Assembly (NCBI GenBank): GCA_023023105.1
Contig: CP083824.1
Location: forward strand, 2,790,001 to 2,854,000
DNA from: Enterobacter ludwigii
GTDB lineage: Bacteria > Pseudomonadota > Gammaproteobacteria > Enterobacterales > Enterobacteriaceae
Direction of reading: 5' to 3'
Length of the DNA: 64,000 bases
Shown here: one piece after another, positions 17,070-26,800 of the stretch
How positions within the stretch are numbered: position 1 is the stretch's first letter
Layout: each line of letters opens with the position of its first letter
The notes under the pieces: generated by a model
Databases searched by the model: none
What the model saw: only the letters and a program-made list of their open reading frames with translations
Told to the model about the DNA's origin: nothing
Translations under genes and position numbers: made by a program

Positions 17070-19125
17070 ACAGTTTTGCTTCCTTTTGTGCCGCAGTTAG
17101 CTTGTTAATCGCGAGTACCAACGCACTTCGATTTGCCAGAGCATCCGTTTCGCCAAAAATCTGCTTCAAGTTATACGCAATATGCTCTCTCAGTTCGGCA
17201 ATCATCTCCTGATAGTTGCCGATCACTGTTTGTTCGTTATGGAATGCCAGTTCCTCCATAGCACGACGAATGTAATAGATCTGCGCTTTATCGCTGTCGC
17301 GAATCACACCCGTTATTTGGTAAATACCATACGCCACACTGGCAACCAACGCCGCTTTACCTACTAACGCCAGCGGAGTTAATCCCCCTTCCTTATTTGG
17401 TGTGCTCTTACCATCCACCGTTCCATCTGCAGCATCAGCCCCCAAAAACGCCATCATGGCTGTTTTAATTGGATGGTACTGTTCACTGCTGGAAAAGAGA
17501 GCATCAAATATTTGCTTAGGTTGGATCTCTTCTGCCAGTTGGGTAGTACAAGCAGGATCGAGCTGCATTGCAAGCCTGGAACGTGCATTTTCCAGCATTA
17601 AGGCAGGCAAAATATCCAGAGCTGCGGTTAGTTTTGTAGGCAGAGGAACTTGATGCTCTTTGCTCGGTTTTTTGAGCAGTGTATACAGTCCCGTCATCAG
17701 CTCAGGATCTGTCATCGAGTACTCCGTCTGCTTATCCTGAACCAGATATCCCATTCTCCCGGGTGCTGTTGTCGGTAGTAACTGCTGATTTTCAACATTA
17801 GGCAAGAGCCCCTGAGCACGAAGCACCCGTGTATTTGTAGATGTCAGTGCCTTGAAGTTATGCTCGTGGATGCTGACGTTTTCATATTGTTTATTCCAAG
17901 CATCAAGAATGCGTCGACTGCGCTCGTCATCCACTTCTACGCCGCGCAACGACAGACGCCGCGCAAAAATTTTAAGATTGTTTTGAAAACCAACCTCTTC
18001 GCTTTTATAGTTTTCTTCACAATGCATAAGTGCATCAGTAAAGTGCTGACGGGTCTGCTTTTTTATCGCTGCGCGTAATTTTTGCTCATGGTTGGCGGCT
18101 GATTCATCAAAGGCCTCAAGAATCTCTTCTACCATGGATTCATGATGCTGCTGTTTATCCGCCAATATTCTCAAATCATTAATAATTTCGGATACATCTT
18201 CGCGAATAAGCCCCATAAAATTATCCAAAGCAATTGCTTCAGACGCCGAGCTGCTAGTGAGCTTATTGGTCACCGTCTGGCGCAATGCGTCAATCCAAAT
18301 ATCGCTATTGCCAGAGCCTGTCGCTACGATATCCTCTTTTTTCATTCCAACATTTGGGAATACACATTCAGCAGCACTGGTCTTGAGCTGTTCGATTTCC
18401 TGTAAACCGAGCATCTCAGTTTTGCTGATGACCACCACAGGGCCTCGGTCACTGAAGTTATCTCGCAAATCTTGCAGCACACCAGATTTGCTGTCGTTCG
18501 CTAACAACGAGGCATCGGTAACGAACAGGACGCCACGGGCGTTAACCAATACGTGACGCATCATATCCTGCCAGAGATAGTTTTTGCTGGTGGTCAACTC
18601 ATAGCCCGGTAACAGCGCCCAGGTCACCTGTTCATCAATGAACGAGTTTTTCTTGCTGATCAGCAGTTTGGGGTAGAGCAGCTTAAAGCCTGCTTTTTCA
18701 TAGCGACGAACACTGTTCCAGTCACGAAGGAGGTTTTGAAGTTGCTCCCCGCCCTCGCCTTTTTGCTGCTGAATTTCGCCAGTTTTAAGGTTGAGGCACT
18801 GATAGACTACCTGGGGAAAGTAGGCGGGGTCACCATCCACCTGTTCGATAAAAAGCGGCACCTGCTCGCCACGACCCGGATTGGCGTCTAACCATTCATC
18901 ATTAATACCGAGGATCGTTTTCGCCAAGGTTGTTTTACCAGCCCCTTGCATACCGGCGATAGCATAAATTGGTTCTTTCTGCAAAAGCGTCGTCAGCTCC
19001 ACCTGACGCAAAACATCGGTAATGTGATCGACATTTTCTGCAGCTTCACCATGCTTAATGGAAAGTTCCAGTGCAGTAAGTAATCCAGTACGTAGATTCT
19101 TCAAAGTATTGATGTTAATTGACAT
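17038..19125 (-). CDS. Dynamin-like GTPase A, first gene of the module
   Basis: 695 residues. G1 AGMQGAGKTT at 57-66; a degenerate G3 at ALLPGYELTTSKNYLW near 170; the strand GVLFVTDASLL near 195; G4-like VVISKTEML near 226. The middle is helical. Residues about 579-607 (TPLALVGKAALVASVAYGI) are hydrophobic and could insert in membrane like a dynamin paddle; 85 helical residues follow. ATG at 19125 with AAAAAGGAC upstream. 169 bases separate it from the HNH gene, so the module probably has its own promoter. Function in phage defence or membrane repair is inferred from context. Confidence 0.75.
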   Translation of the reverse strand: MSININTLKNLRTGLLTALELSIKHGEAAENVDHITDVLRQVELTTLLQKEPIYAIAGMQGAGKTTLAKTILGINDEWLDANPGRGEQVPLFIEQVDGDPAYFPQVVYQCLNLKTGEIQQQKGEGGEQLQNLLRDWNSVRRYEKAGFKLLYPKLLISKKNSFIDEQVTWALLPGYELTTSKNYLWQDMMRHVLVNARGVLFVTDASLLANDSKSGVLQDLRDNFSDRGPVVVISKTEMLGLQEIEQLKTSAAECVFPNVGMKKEDIVATGSGNSDIWIDALRQTVTNKLTSSSASEAIALDNFMGLIREDVSEIINDLRILADKQQHHESMVEEILEAFDESAANHEQKLRAAIKKQTRQHFTDALMHCEENYKSEEVGFQNNLKIFARRLSLRGVEVDDERSRRILDAWNKQYENVSIHEHNFKALTSTNTRVLRAQGLLPNVENQQLLPTTAPGRMGYLVQDKQTEYSMTDPELMTGLYTLLKKPSKEHQVPLPTKLTAALDILPALMLENARSRLAMQLDPACTTQLAEEIQPKQIFDALFSSSEQYHPIKTAMMAFLGADAADGTVDGKSTPNKEGGLTPLALVGKAALVASVAYGIYQITGVIRDSDKAQIYYIRRAMEELAFHNEQTVIGNYQEMIAELREHIAYNLKQIFGETDALANRSALVLAINKLTAAQKEAKLYETHFRKILG

Positions 19126-19294
19126 GTTAAGTCCTTTTTGATCGTCGGTACGCAGTGTCGCAACATGCTTCCGTTTTCATTCAATATACTCAAAGCAGCG
19201 TTCTCAATGGTAGGATCATCTATTCAATGCCATATGCAGACTTCGTGATTATATGCGCTATGAACCTGCCATACATCTATGTGTGCACGTCATT

Positions 19295-20155
19295 TTAGTC
19301 CATCATTTTCCCATGAATTTCAATGAACTTGCTCCATCGCGGACGCAGATACTCAATATTAATGTGTGTCTGCATACGTGATGCAATGATAGTGCTCCCC
19401 TGCCACTCTAAGAGGTCTTCATCTATCGCGCAGACTTGAGGGCTGAAGTAAACTTTCATATTATCGGGATCAATCGCACAATGGTTGTGGTCAAATAGGT
19501 TGTGAATATCCCTACGTAATAGAAGACCGTTCGTAACGTCTGGGATGCCTTCTTCGTGTCGCGGCGTTATGTGAGCTGCCTCGGTCCTCCAACGCGATTG
19601 GACTCCGGTAACAACACAGCGGTCAAAACAATTCTTCCTGGCATCTTGTGAAAAGGGCGACTGGTCGGAACTGTAAGTTGCATTGCTTTCCCGCCCTTCT
19701 TTATACACGCGAGTAGGGAAAATAACTGTGTTGCTCAAGCCTGGAGAGATTGAGACATACGCGGTCCCTCTACCACTCACCTTTCCACCATTAAAAACTT
19801 TTGAAATGGATTTTGTCATACCCGCCAACCTGGGATTACTCATTTCGACGATTTGTCCGCCGCTTCTTTCTGACCGATGGAGTCGAACGAACTGACCGGT
19901 GTAAACATCATGATAACTATCGGGTCGCTCAACTCGCAAAACAACATAGTCAAATGTTCTTGTATCTGCGATGTTCCAATCGCCAGTTTTGACTCGCCTA
20001 GCTTTACCTAACCCAACAGTCAGATCAGGTATCAAGGTTCCCTTCTTACCTGTAGTACGAATTGATAAAATTTCTCCTGGCAATCCCAAGTCTAAAAGCT
20101 CATGGATCACTGGGAGGTATTTCCGGGTTCCAAGCTTTATTTTCGTCAAATTCAT
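19295..20155 (-). CDS. HNH endonuclease (HNH_2 type) with unknown N-terminal domain
   Basis: 286 residues from the ATG at 20155 (MNLTKIKLGTRKYLPV), chosen because GGAG stands seven bases upstream; a GTG 39 bases further up is possible. The C-terminal third is an HNH fold: CVVTGVQSRWRTEAAHITPRH, then DVTNGLLLRRDIHNLFDHN and DPDNMKVYFS, with the AAHI...N...H pattern of HNH_2 proteins. The N-terminal 180 residues include VGLGKARR and GRGTAYVSIS; a modified-base reader (SRA-like) would be a natural partner but is not evident from motifs. 48 bases downstream of the Mrr-like gene. Likely a DNA-cutting defence protein. Confidence 0.72.
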   Translation of the reverse strand: MNLTKIKLGTRKYLPVIHELLDLGLPGEILSIRTTGKKGTLIPDLTVGLGKARRVKTGDWNIADTRTFDYVVLRVERPDSYHDVYTGQFVRLHRSERSGGQIVEMSNPRLAGMTKSISKVFNGGKVSGRGTAYVSISPGLSNTVIFPTRVYKEGRESNATYSSDQSPFSQDARKNCFDRCVVTGVQSRWRTEAAHITPRHEEGIPDVTNGLLLRRDIHNLFDHNHCAIDPDNMKVYFSPQVCAIDEDLLEWQGSTIIASRMQTHINIEYLRPRWSKFIEIHGKMMD

Positions 20156-20203
20156 CAGCGTTTCTCCAAGGACAAGCCATTTTCCATTGATCACAAGACA
20201 AAG

Positions 20204-21385
20204 TTACGAGTTTGACTGGAAATCTTCGATTATCTTCTGATTGTAATCATCCAGATACTTTTGCAGTTCATCCCTGTCGATCAAACGTACCAAGGCTGAC
20301 TCAGCTAACTCTTTAGCAGAGCGTGTGAAGTAGGAATTAGTCACAACCATCGCCTCATCACAACCATAGAACGTTTTAGCAGAGATCACCTGCTGCACCG
20401 CCGAGTTACCTACAGAACCAGAATAATTTTTCGCCTGAATAACCATATCCTTACCAAATCGAGTGACGAAGAGATCTGCCCCCTGATCTTGCGTTCTCTT
20501 GGTTTCTTTGACGTCATAACCCATAGTCTGGAATACTTCCACAAGGAAATCTTCAAACTGGAAGCCGTCCATTGCGTCAACTAAATACATGGTAACGAAT
20601 TTGTTAGGGTTAAAATGCTCAAGCCGTGTAGCTAATCTATCAACCAGAATATCAAAATAAATACGTTCGCACACAGCTAAGTATTTTTTAACTTCATCGA
20701 ATAAAACCAAAGGAACACCAGGCGTGGCCTCCGCTTTTTCATTGAATTCTACTGATGAGAACTCTATTTTATTGCTCCATATATAGAATAGAAATAATGA
20801 AAGATCTGCCCGAAAAGTGGTGCCCGCTTCCTCAATCCATGACTTCAAGGATTCAGTAAGTGTAGATTTAATATGCCGTTTAACTTCTTTAGCGAAACCA
20901 TAATAAAGAGCGCTAAATGACGTGGTAAGGAGTAATTTATCTAATAGCTCAGGTAACTCCTCAAGCTCATTGAACCCTTTTCTGACCAACACCTCACGGA
21001 AAAGTTGTAATTCGGAGTATGTGCCATTATCTGTTGGGAAATCTGCTTCCGATTTATTATTATGTGAGAATCTGGAAGTGTAAATGAAGTTAGTAAAATA
21101 TGGATCTTTTAAACTGGAGTATTTTTCGAGAACATTTTCAAGTAATTGATTAAGCTGAGTTTGTTCTTTCTTTTTCCCAAACAGATCTTTCAGAACACCC
21201 TTTGAACGATACTGAAATTCGGGATAAAACGATGGATTCAATGGCGTCATACGTTGTATATCTATTGCTTGTGTGGTCGATGATGCTGAACCCCATGCAG
21301 ACGTTTTTACAGGCGAAACTCCACTACACCAGGGACAATTAACCTCAAAAGTCGTTCTACTGCAAGTATCACACTGATAAATCAT
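20204..21385 (-). CDS. Mrr-type restriction endonuclease with N-terminal zinc ribbon
   Basis: 393 residues. N-terminal CxxC pairs in YQCDTCSRTTFEVNCPWCSG look like a zinc ribbon. The C-terminal domain, about 285-385, is Mrr_cat: FQTMGYDVKETKRTQDQGAD, then DMVIQAKNYSGSVGNSAVQQV, giving the D...QxK catalytic pattern of Mrr endonucleases, and AMVVTNSYFTRSAKELAE. Mrr-like enzymes often cut modified DNA, but specificity cannot be read here. The middle 200 residues have no recognised fold. Ribosome site AAGGAGAA upstream. GC is clearly lower than in the core genome. Confidence 0.8.
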   Translation of the reverse strand: MIYQCDTCSRTTFEVNCPWCSGVSPVKTSAWGSASSTTQAIDIQRMTPLNPSFYPEFQYRSKGVLKDLFGKKKEQTQLNQLLENVLEKYSSLKDPYFTNFIYTSRFSHNNKSEADFPTDNGTYSELQLFREVLVRKGFNELEELPELLDKLLLTTSFSALYYGFAKEVKRHIKSTLTESLKSWIEEAGTTFRADLSLFLFYIWSNKIEFSSVEFNEKAEATPGVPLVLFDEVKKYLAVCERIYFDILVDRLATRLEHFNPNKFVTMYLVDAMDGFQFEDFLVEVFQTMGYDVKETKRTQDQGADLFVTRFGKDMVIQAKNYSGSVGNSAVQQVISAKTFYGCDEAMVVTNSYFTRSAKELAESALVRLIDRDELQKYLDDYNQKIIEDFQSNS

Positions 21386-21489
21386 TTGAATATTCTCCTT
21401 TTATTCCAATATCTGACTATTCGACACTTTAATTTCCTGCTTAATAATCCACAATTTAAAAAAGATCATCATAACGCAGTCATATTAAT

Positions 21490-22617
21490 TTATGTTCTTA
21501 TTTTTGAGTCCACCCACTCCGTCATATCCTTAAGAAGAACCAGTGCATCTTTTTTGCTTCTCGTGTTCCCCCAAAAACTCAGTTCAAGCACTTTCCCCTT
21601 CCCAGAAATTGATACTTCGTAGTCCTCAGGGCTAGCGGTTGGAATGAAATTTCCAGCACTTAAAGCAACTCTTATTTCTTCTTTTAGTGCATTAACTTCA
21701 GGGTAATCATCTGAATGTATCCAGCCATATACGTAGAACTCAGCTTCATCTCGTCCATCCTCTGAAGGTCGATAAACTAACGTAATTCCTGTTTTACCTT
21801 GCCCCCAGCATCCCGGCATCAGATGAATTGCTTTATAGTAACCCTTCCAGTTATTAATACCTGTTGCAATATGAATATCAGGCAATACCTCTGAGACAAC
21901 CGATTTAGCTTCCTCGGTGATAGCATTTTGGTACATTTCCAGCAATTGAACCGATTTTATCAAAGCTGTGAAATTTTCAGTGACAAACTCCACATTTTTA
22001 TCAGATACCTTATCCATACTAACCTCACTCAATTTTTTAAGATGACTCAAAAACTCCTGATAAAAAACAGTCCACTTGCTGAACTCTTGATTCATCATCT
22101 CTAACCCCAGACGTCGAATGGCGGTTTCTAGCAACAGTGAATAATTGATCAGTTGCCAACCGTCTACGCCTTTAGCACTGTTACCGTCAGGCTTTAATAT
22201 ACAGCGAAATAGTTTTTGATTGTTGCCGCCGTAACTATCAATGAGGCTTACATAGCTGGGAAAAGGATTATATGTATCAGCCAAAACTTTATGCTCAATA
22301 CCTATGATGAATTCATCATGTCTGATAAGAATATCAAGATATTTCCCATCCTCTGTTCTGGCTTCTCTCATTAATTCCAGAGAGGTGAAATCAATTTCAT
22401 CAACATCGAGGGAATCATCCAGGCAACATAACAATGCTTTGAGCAACCATGGCTGCACCATTTTCTGTGCTCCCATAAACAAAGCCATCAAGTCCGTTGT
22501 TGGATTTTCGAGATATCCGGAACCTCCCAATTCAAAAAAATTGAATTCAATATCATCCTCAAAACAAATCCCTTTTAACATTTTCATGAATTCGATGTTT
22601 AACGCTTTACATGACAA
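21490..22617 (-). CDS. PD-(D/E)XK nuclease-superfamily protein
   Basis: 375 residues. The N-terminal part has FFELGGSGYLENPTTDLMALF followed by the nuclease core YLDILIRHDEFIIGIEHKV, in which Asp (LDIL) and Glu-x-Lys (IEHK) give the PD-(D/E)XK signature of the PDDEXK_4 group. The C-terminal 150 residues (YKAIHLMPGCWGQGKTGITLVY onward, shown in part) may bind DNA. The TTG at 22617 is chosen because AAAAGGAAG lies just upstream; an ATG ten codons in is an alternative. AT-rich. It lies 53 bases after the small unknown gene and may be co-transcribed. Target unknown. Confidence 0.75.
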   Translation of the reverse strand: MSCKALNIEFMKMLKGICFEDDIEFNFFELGGSGYLENPTTDLMALFMGAQKMVQPWLLKALLCCLDDSLDVDEIDFTSLELMREARTEDGKYLDILIRHDEFIIGIEHKVLADTYNPFPSYVSLIDSYGGNNQKLFRCILKPDGNSAKGVDGWQLINYSLLLETAIRRLGLEMMNQEFSKWTVFYQEFLSHLKKLSEVSMDKVSDKNVEFVTENFTALIKSVQLLEMYQNAITEEAKSVVSEVLPDIHIATGINNWKGYYKAIHLMPGCWGQGKTGITLVYRPSEDGRDEAEFYVYGWIHSDDYPEVNALKEEIRVALSAGNFIPTASPEDYEVSISGKGKVLELSFWGNTRSKKDALVLLKDMTEWVDSKIRT

Positions 22618-22670
22618 TTTAGCTTCCTTTTAAATTTATAATTAATAATATTTCCTTGAATTATACCATT

Positions 22671-23063
22671 TTAACTAATTAGCTTTTTAATGATGAATTT
22701 AATGCCATCTCTTGCATCATTAAATATTTTCCTTTCATATCCTTTATCGGCTCCTCTTGGTCCTCTGGTAAAAACATACATTTCAGCGGAGTATTTTTCG
22801 CCATCAAAATGTGTTAACCCTAATACATATGATTTTGTATCCTTGTTATAACAAGTTTCTCGGTACGATAAACAACCATTCTTCCAACCTGAACTGGGTT
22901 CTGAAAAACTAAAGTTATAATTCGTCTTTATTTCAGGATTTGCTTTTATCTCTTCAAAAATGGATTTTAGCTCCAGATAGGCAGCACTTTTTATCCCTTC
23001 AACCCTAAGATCTTCTAATTCATTTTTAGCTTCATTAAAAATATCATTGATATTAATTGACAT
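22671..23063 (-). CDS. Uncharacterised 130-residue protein
   Basis: Not recognised. It starts MSININDIFNEAKNELEDL with GGAG five bases upstream, and ends in DARDGIKFIIKKLIS. The first 45 residues are helical; the rest has aromatic-rich strands (SSGWKNGCLSYRETCYNKD, SAEMYVFTRGPRG). No signal peptide or membrane segment. It sits between the SprT-like peptidase gene and the PD-(D/E)XK gene on the same strand, so it may be a partner or regulator of the nuclease; that is inference from position only. Confidence 0.65.
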   Translation of the reverse strand: MSININDIFNEAKNELEDLRVEGIKSAAYLELKSIFEEIKANPEIKTNYNFSFSEPSSGWKNGCLSYRETCYNKDTKSYVLGLTHFDGEKYSAEMYVFTRGPRGADKGYERKIFNDARDGIKFIIKKLIS

Positions 23064-23099
23064 AAAAACTCCACAAAATTTTACATATCAAACAACTAG

Positions 23100-23864
23100 T
23101 TAATTTTCAATTACGTCAGCCAACAACATCCCAGCCATACCATCCAGTCGCTTCTTAACCTTTTCCCAGCCCGGCATAACCTGCCCCATCAGACGGTAAA
23201 ACTCCTCGCTGTGGTTGTGCTCAGCCACATGGCATAACTCATGCAACAAGACATAATCGACGCATTCTGAGGACGCTTTCACCAACCACGGATTTAAGGT
23301 CAGACAGCCTTTCGCAGAACAGTTGCCCCATTGCGTTTGCATCGCCCGCAAACGTATCGGCGGACGCTCACTAACCCAAAGGGTCTGCGGTATCAATAAA
23401 TCTAGTCTGCGTTGGAAGACATCTCTGGCGCGTTCCCGATACCATTCAGCCAGCAACGCTTTAACCTTTTCTGTCGATTTGTGTCTGACCGTCACTTCCA
23501 GGCGCCCACGCAACATTTTCACTCGTTGCGGTGCAGTAGCGTCTTCTGTCACTTTCAACTGATATTGCTTGCCAAGGTAGTAATGGCTTTCTCCGCTGAC
23601 ATACTGACGCGGGACAATGTGCGTCTGTTGCTCCCTGAATTCACGCAGTTGCTGATATATCCAGCGCCCTCGTTTTTTCAGCGCAAACAGCACCTCGTGC
23701 TCAGGTGTTTCTGGTGGTACAGAGGCAACAACACGACAGTCCGGATGCACCTTGATGAGCACCCTGCCCTTAACGACCTGACGTGAAACACACTGTACGA
23801 CGATGACCTCATCACCATAAACAATGCGTATTGCTTTCATTGCTGGCGACTCTTTTTCACTCAT
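23100..23864 (-). CDS. SprT/YgjP-like metallopeptidase linked to the type I restriction operon
   Basis: 254 residues. Zinc site HELCHVAEHNHSEEF near 213-227 (HExxH plus downstream Glu/His), preceded by MQTQWGNCSAKGCLTLNP, the usual WGxC motif of the YgjP-like (DUF45) metallopeptidase domain. The N-terminal half is the beta-rich YgjP part. The ATG overlaps the hsdR stop by 4 bases, so translation is coupled. Such genes are often found in type I restriction operons; a role in turning over HsdR or DNA-protein complexes is possible but unproven. Confidence 0.85.
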   Translation of the reverse strand: MSEKESPAMKAIRIVYGDEVIVVQCVSRQVVKGRVLIKVHPDCRVVASVPPETPEHEVLFALKKRGRWIYQQLREFREQQTHIVPRQYVSGESHYYLGKQYQLKVTEDATAPQRVKMLRGRLEVTVRHKSTEKVKALLAEWYRERARDVFQRRLDLLIPQTLWVSERPPIRLRAMQTQWGNCSAKGCLTLNPWLVKASSECVDYVLLHELCHVAEHNHSEEFYRLMGQVMPGWEKVKKRLDGMAGMLLADVIEN

Positions 23865-26800
23865 GATTTCATTAAACCAACGCGCAGTATCTGGATGATA
23901 GTTTCCACAATACGGTTTACCTGGTTCATTCCGGCACCTACTTCCCGGCAGACCGTAAACAGCAGCGGTAAGAGATTTGTCTTGACCACTTTCTCGATAT
24001 CCTGAGGGTTCAGGGAGTTTTCTGCCACTGCTTTGACGATAATGCAGTCTACTTCAAAAGCCAGCTTCGTCCACTTCTCCTGCACCTGAATGTCGTTAAT
24101 CGCAAAAACCTCCGGTAGCTCTTTTTTAAAGACACCGTAATACGCCTGAGCATGCTTGTTTACCGCCAGCGCATCCGGGATATCGCTGAGCTTACGGGCT
24201 TCAACTTTTTCTTCAAACTCACGGAATAAGAGATACTGTTTCAGTGGGTGGTCGAATAGTTTTTCAGCCTCTTCGATTGCCATACGCAGGAGTTTGGAAA
24301 AGGCCTCCTGAGCATACGGGTCATCACGCAGCTCCTGCTCAATCATCTTTGTCACACGGGTTTTAATGATGTCGGTTTCATTGCGGGTTTTATTGTTGTC
24401 CCACTCTTCGGGCTTTTCACTCTTGCCCATTTTACCGACTTCATACACGCCATTCGGTTCACGAACCTCAACGCCGGTGACATGCTTATCCAGCAGTTTT
24501 TTCACCTGCTCAGCGTAGTCGTCATAATTGACCTGCTCTCCACTTACCTGCATTGCCCACTGGCGAAGGCTGGACATCTGTTTTACGGTTTCTTTATAGA
24601 TATTTCGGTCTTGTTCCGTAAAGCTCTTGTCGGTGAAGAAGGTGGCGGACTGCAGTGCCACTTTCAGGCATCCGGCAAAGGCCGTTAACGCCTCGAAGAA
24701 ATCATCACGGGTTTTCTGATGGATATCGACCATCTCTCCGTCACGTTCTTCCATTTTAGGCACCAGTACTGCACGTAACTGCTCAGTATCATTTTTGTTT
24801 TTAACACCGGCAAATATGGCCCACAACTGGTTATACAGATGCGGCAGACGTTTATATTCAGAGCTCATGGCGCTGTACAGCCCGTCAATATCCTTGATGT
24901 CGTATCCACCCTGGGTTCGGGAGGCGAGATCCTGATATTTACCGATAGTTGTGTCCAGTTCAGCCAGAATGCCGCGATAATCAATCAGCAGGCCAAACTT
25001 TTTCAGTGGATGCAGTCGGTTCACCCGGGCAATCGCCTGGATTAGGTTGTGGGACTTAAGTGGCTTGTCGATATACAGCACGGTATTTTTTGGTTCATCA
25101 AACCCGGTGAGCAGTTTATCAACGACGATCAGCAATTTAAGCTTATCATCGGTATCGAAACGACTGATGATATTGCGGGTATACGCGGACTCATCCTGCG
25201 TGCCGACATTATCCTTCCACCATTTCGTCACTTCCGGTAGTTTACTTTCATCTACCTCGGTATTCCCTTCCCGGGTATCCGGCGTACTGATAACCACTGC
25301 TGATTCAAACAACCCTGCTTCATCAAGATACTTTTTATACTTGATGGCGGAGATTTTGCTGTCGCAGGCAAGTTGCCCTTTCAGCCCCTCATCAATGTTT
25401 TTCGAGAAGTGTGTGGCAATATCGAGTGCGATAAGTCGGATGCGGTCATCTGCACTGTAGACCTCACCTTTACGGGCATATTTACGTTTAAGGTCGGCTT
25501 TTTGCGCTTCGCTTAATCCATCGGTAATACGGTCAAACCAGGCATCTATTGCCCGATCGTTAACCTCAAGGTCGGGAATACGTTCTTCATACAGCAAAGG
25601 TGTAACGGCTTTATCTTCTACCGCTCGCTGCATGGTATAAGCGTGGACAATCGGCCCGAATTTATTGGTGGTCTTATCTTCTTTTAGCAATGGCGTACCG
25701 GTAAATGCCACAAAGGCGGCATTCGGCAGGGCCAGTTTCATTCGCACATGGTTCTCACCACCCTGGCTACGATGACCTTCATCAATCAGAACGATGATGT
25801 CGGGGCTGGTATTGACGCATTCGGGGAGTTTTGTCGCTGAGTTAAATTTCTGGATAAGGGTAAAGATTATACGTTCTTTACCAAAGCCAATCTGCTGTGC
25901 CAGCTTCTGACCTGAGGTCGCCATCGCTTTGGCCTTATCATCCTTCCCTGCCAGTTCGCCACCTGAGGCAAAAGTGCCGCTGAGCTGTCCTTCAAGATCG
26001 ACACGGTCCGTCACCACCACAACACGACACTGCTTCAGGCTGTCATGAAGAATCAGCGCCTTACTGAGGAACACCATGGTGTACGATTTACCTGACCCCG
26101 TGGTATGCCAGATCACACCACCTTCCCTGCCCCCGTCCGGTCTGCGGGTACTGATGCGTTCCAACAGCCTTTTAATCCCGAACACCTGCTGATAGCGGGC
26201 GACAATTTTCCCGGTCTTTTTATCAAACAGGGTGAAGAAGCGGGTCATCTCCAGCAGACGCTCCGGCGAAAGCAGGCTGATAAGCAGCTTATCCTGCCCA
26301 CTGACAGCCAGTTCACCAGCGGCGATTAACTGCTGGTACCAGTCGAGATCGGCTGAAGGACGATGATCAAACAATGCATGAATTTGTTCAGTCGATAACT
26401 GATGGTTGCGCAGAGCATACATCTGCGCATCCGTAATATCTTCTTCGCGCCATGCTGCCCAAAATTTCATTGGCGTATGGCAGGTACCGTAGCGCCCATC
26501 ATGCCCGTTAATTGAAAGCAATAGCTGGCTGTAGGCAAACATCTGCGGGATTTCATCGTTGAACTGGTTGCGGATACTCTGGGATATCCCCTCATCAATG
26601 GTTGGCCCTTTCTTGCTGTGGCCTGCCGGGCTTTTCGCTTCAATGACGGCCAGCGGGATACCATTCACAAAACAGACAATATCCGGTCTGCGGGTTTCAA
26701 CACCGCCTGACCGCAACACCGTAAATTCTTCCGTAAAATGGAACTGGTTATTTTCCGGATGTTGCCAGTCAATGAGTGCAATCGTGGGGTTGACCTTCTT

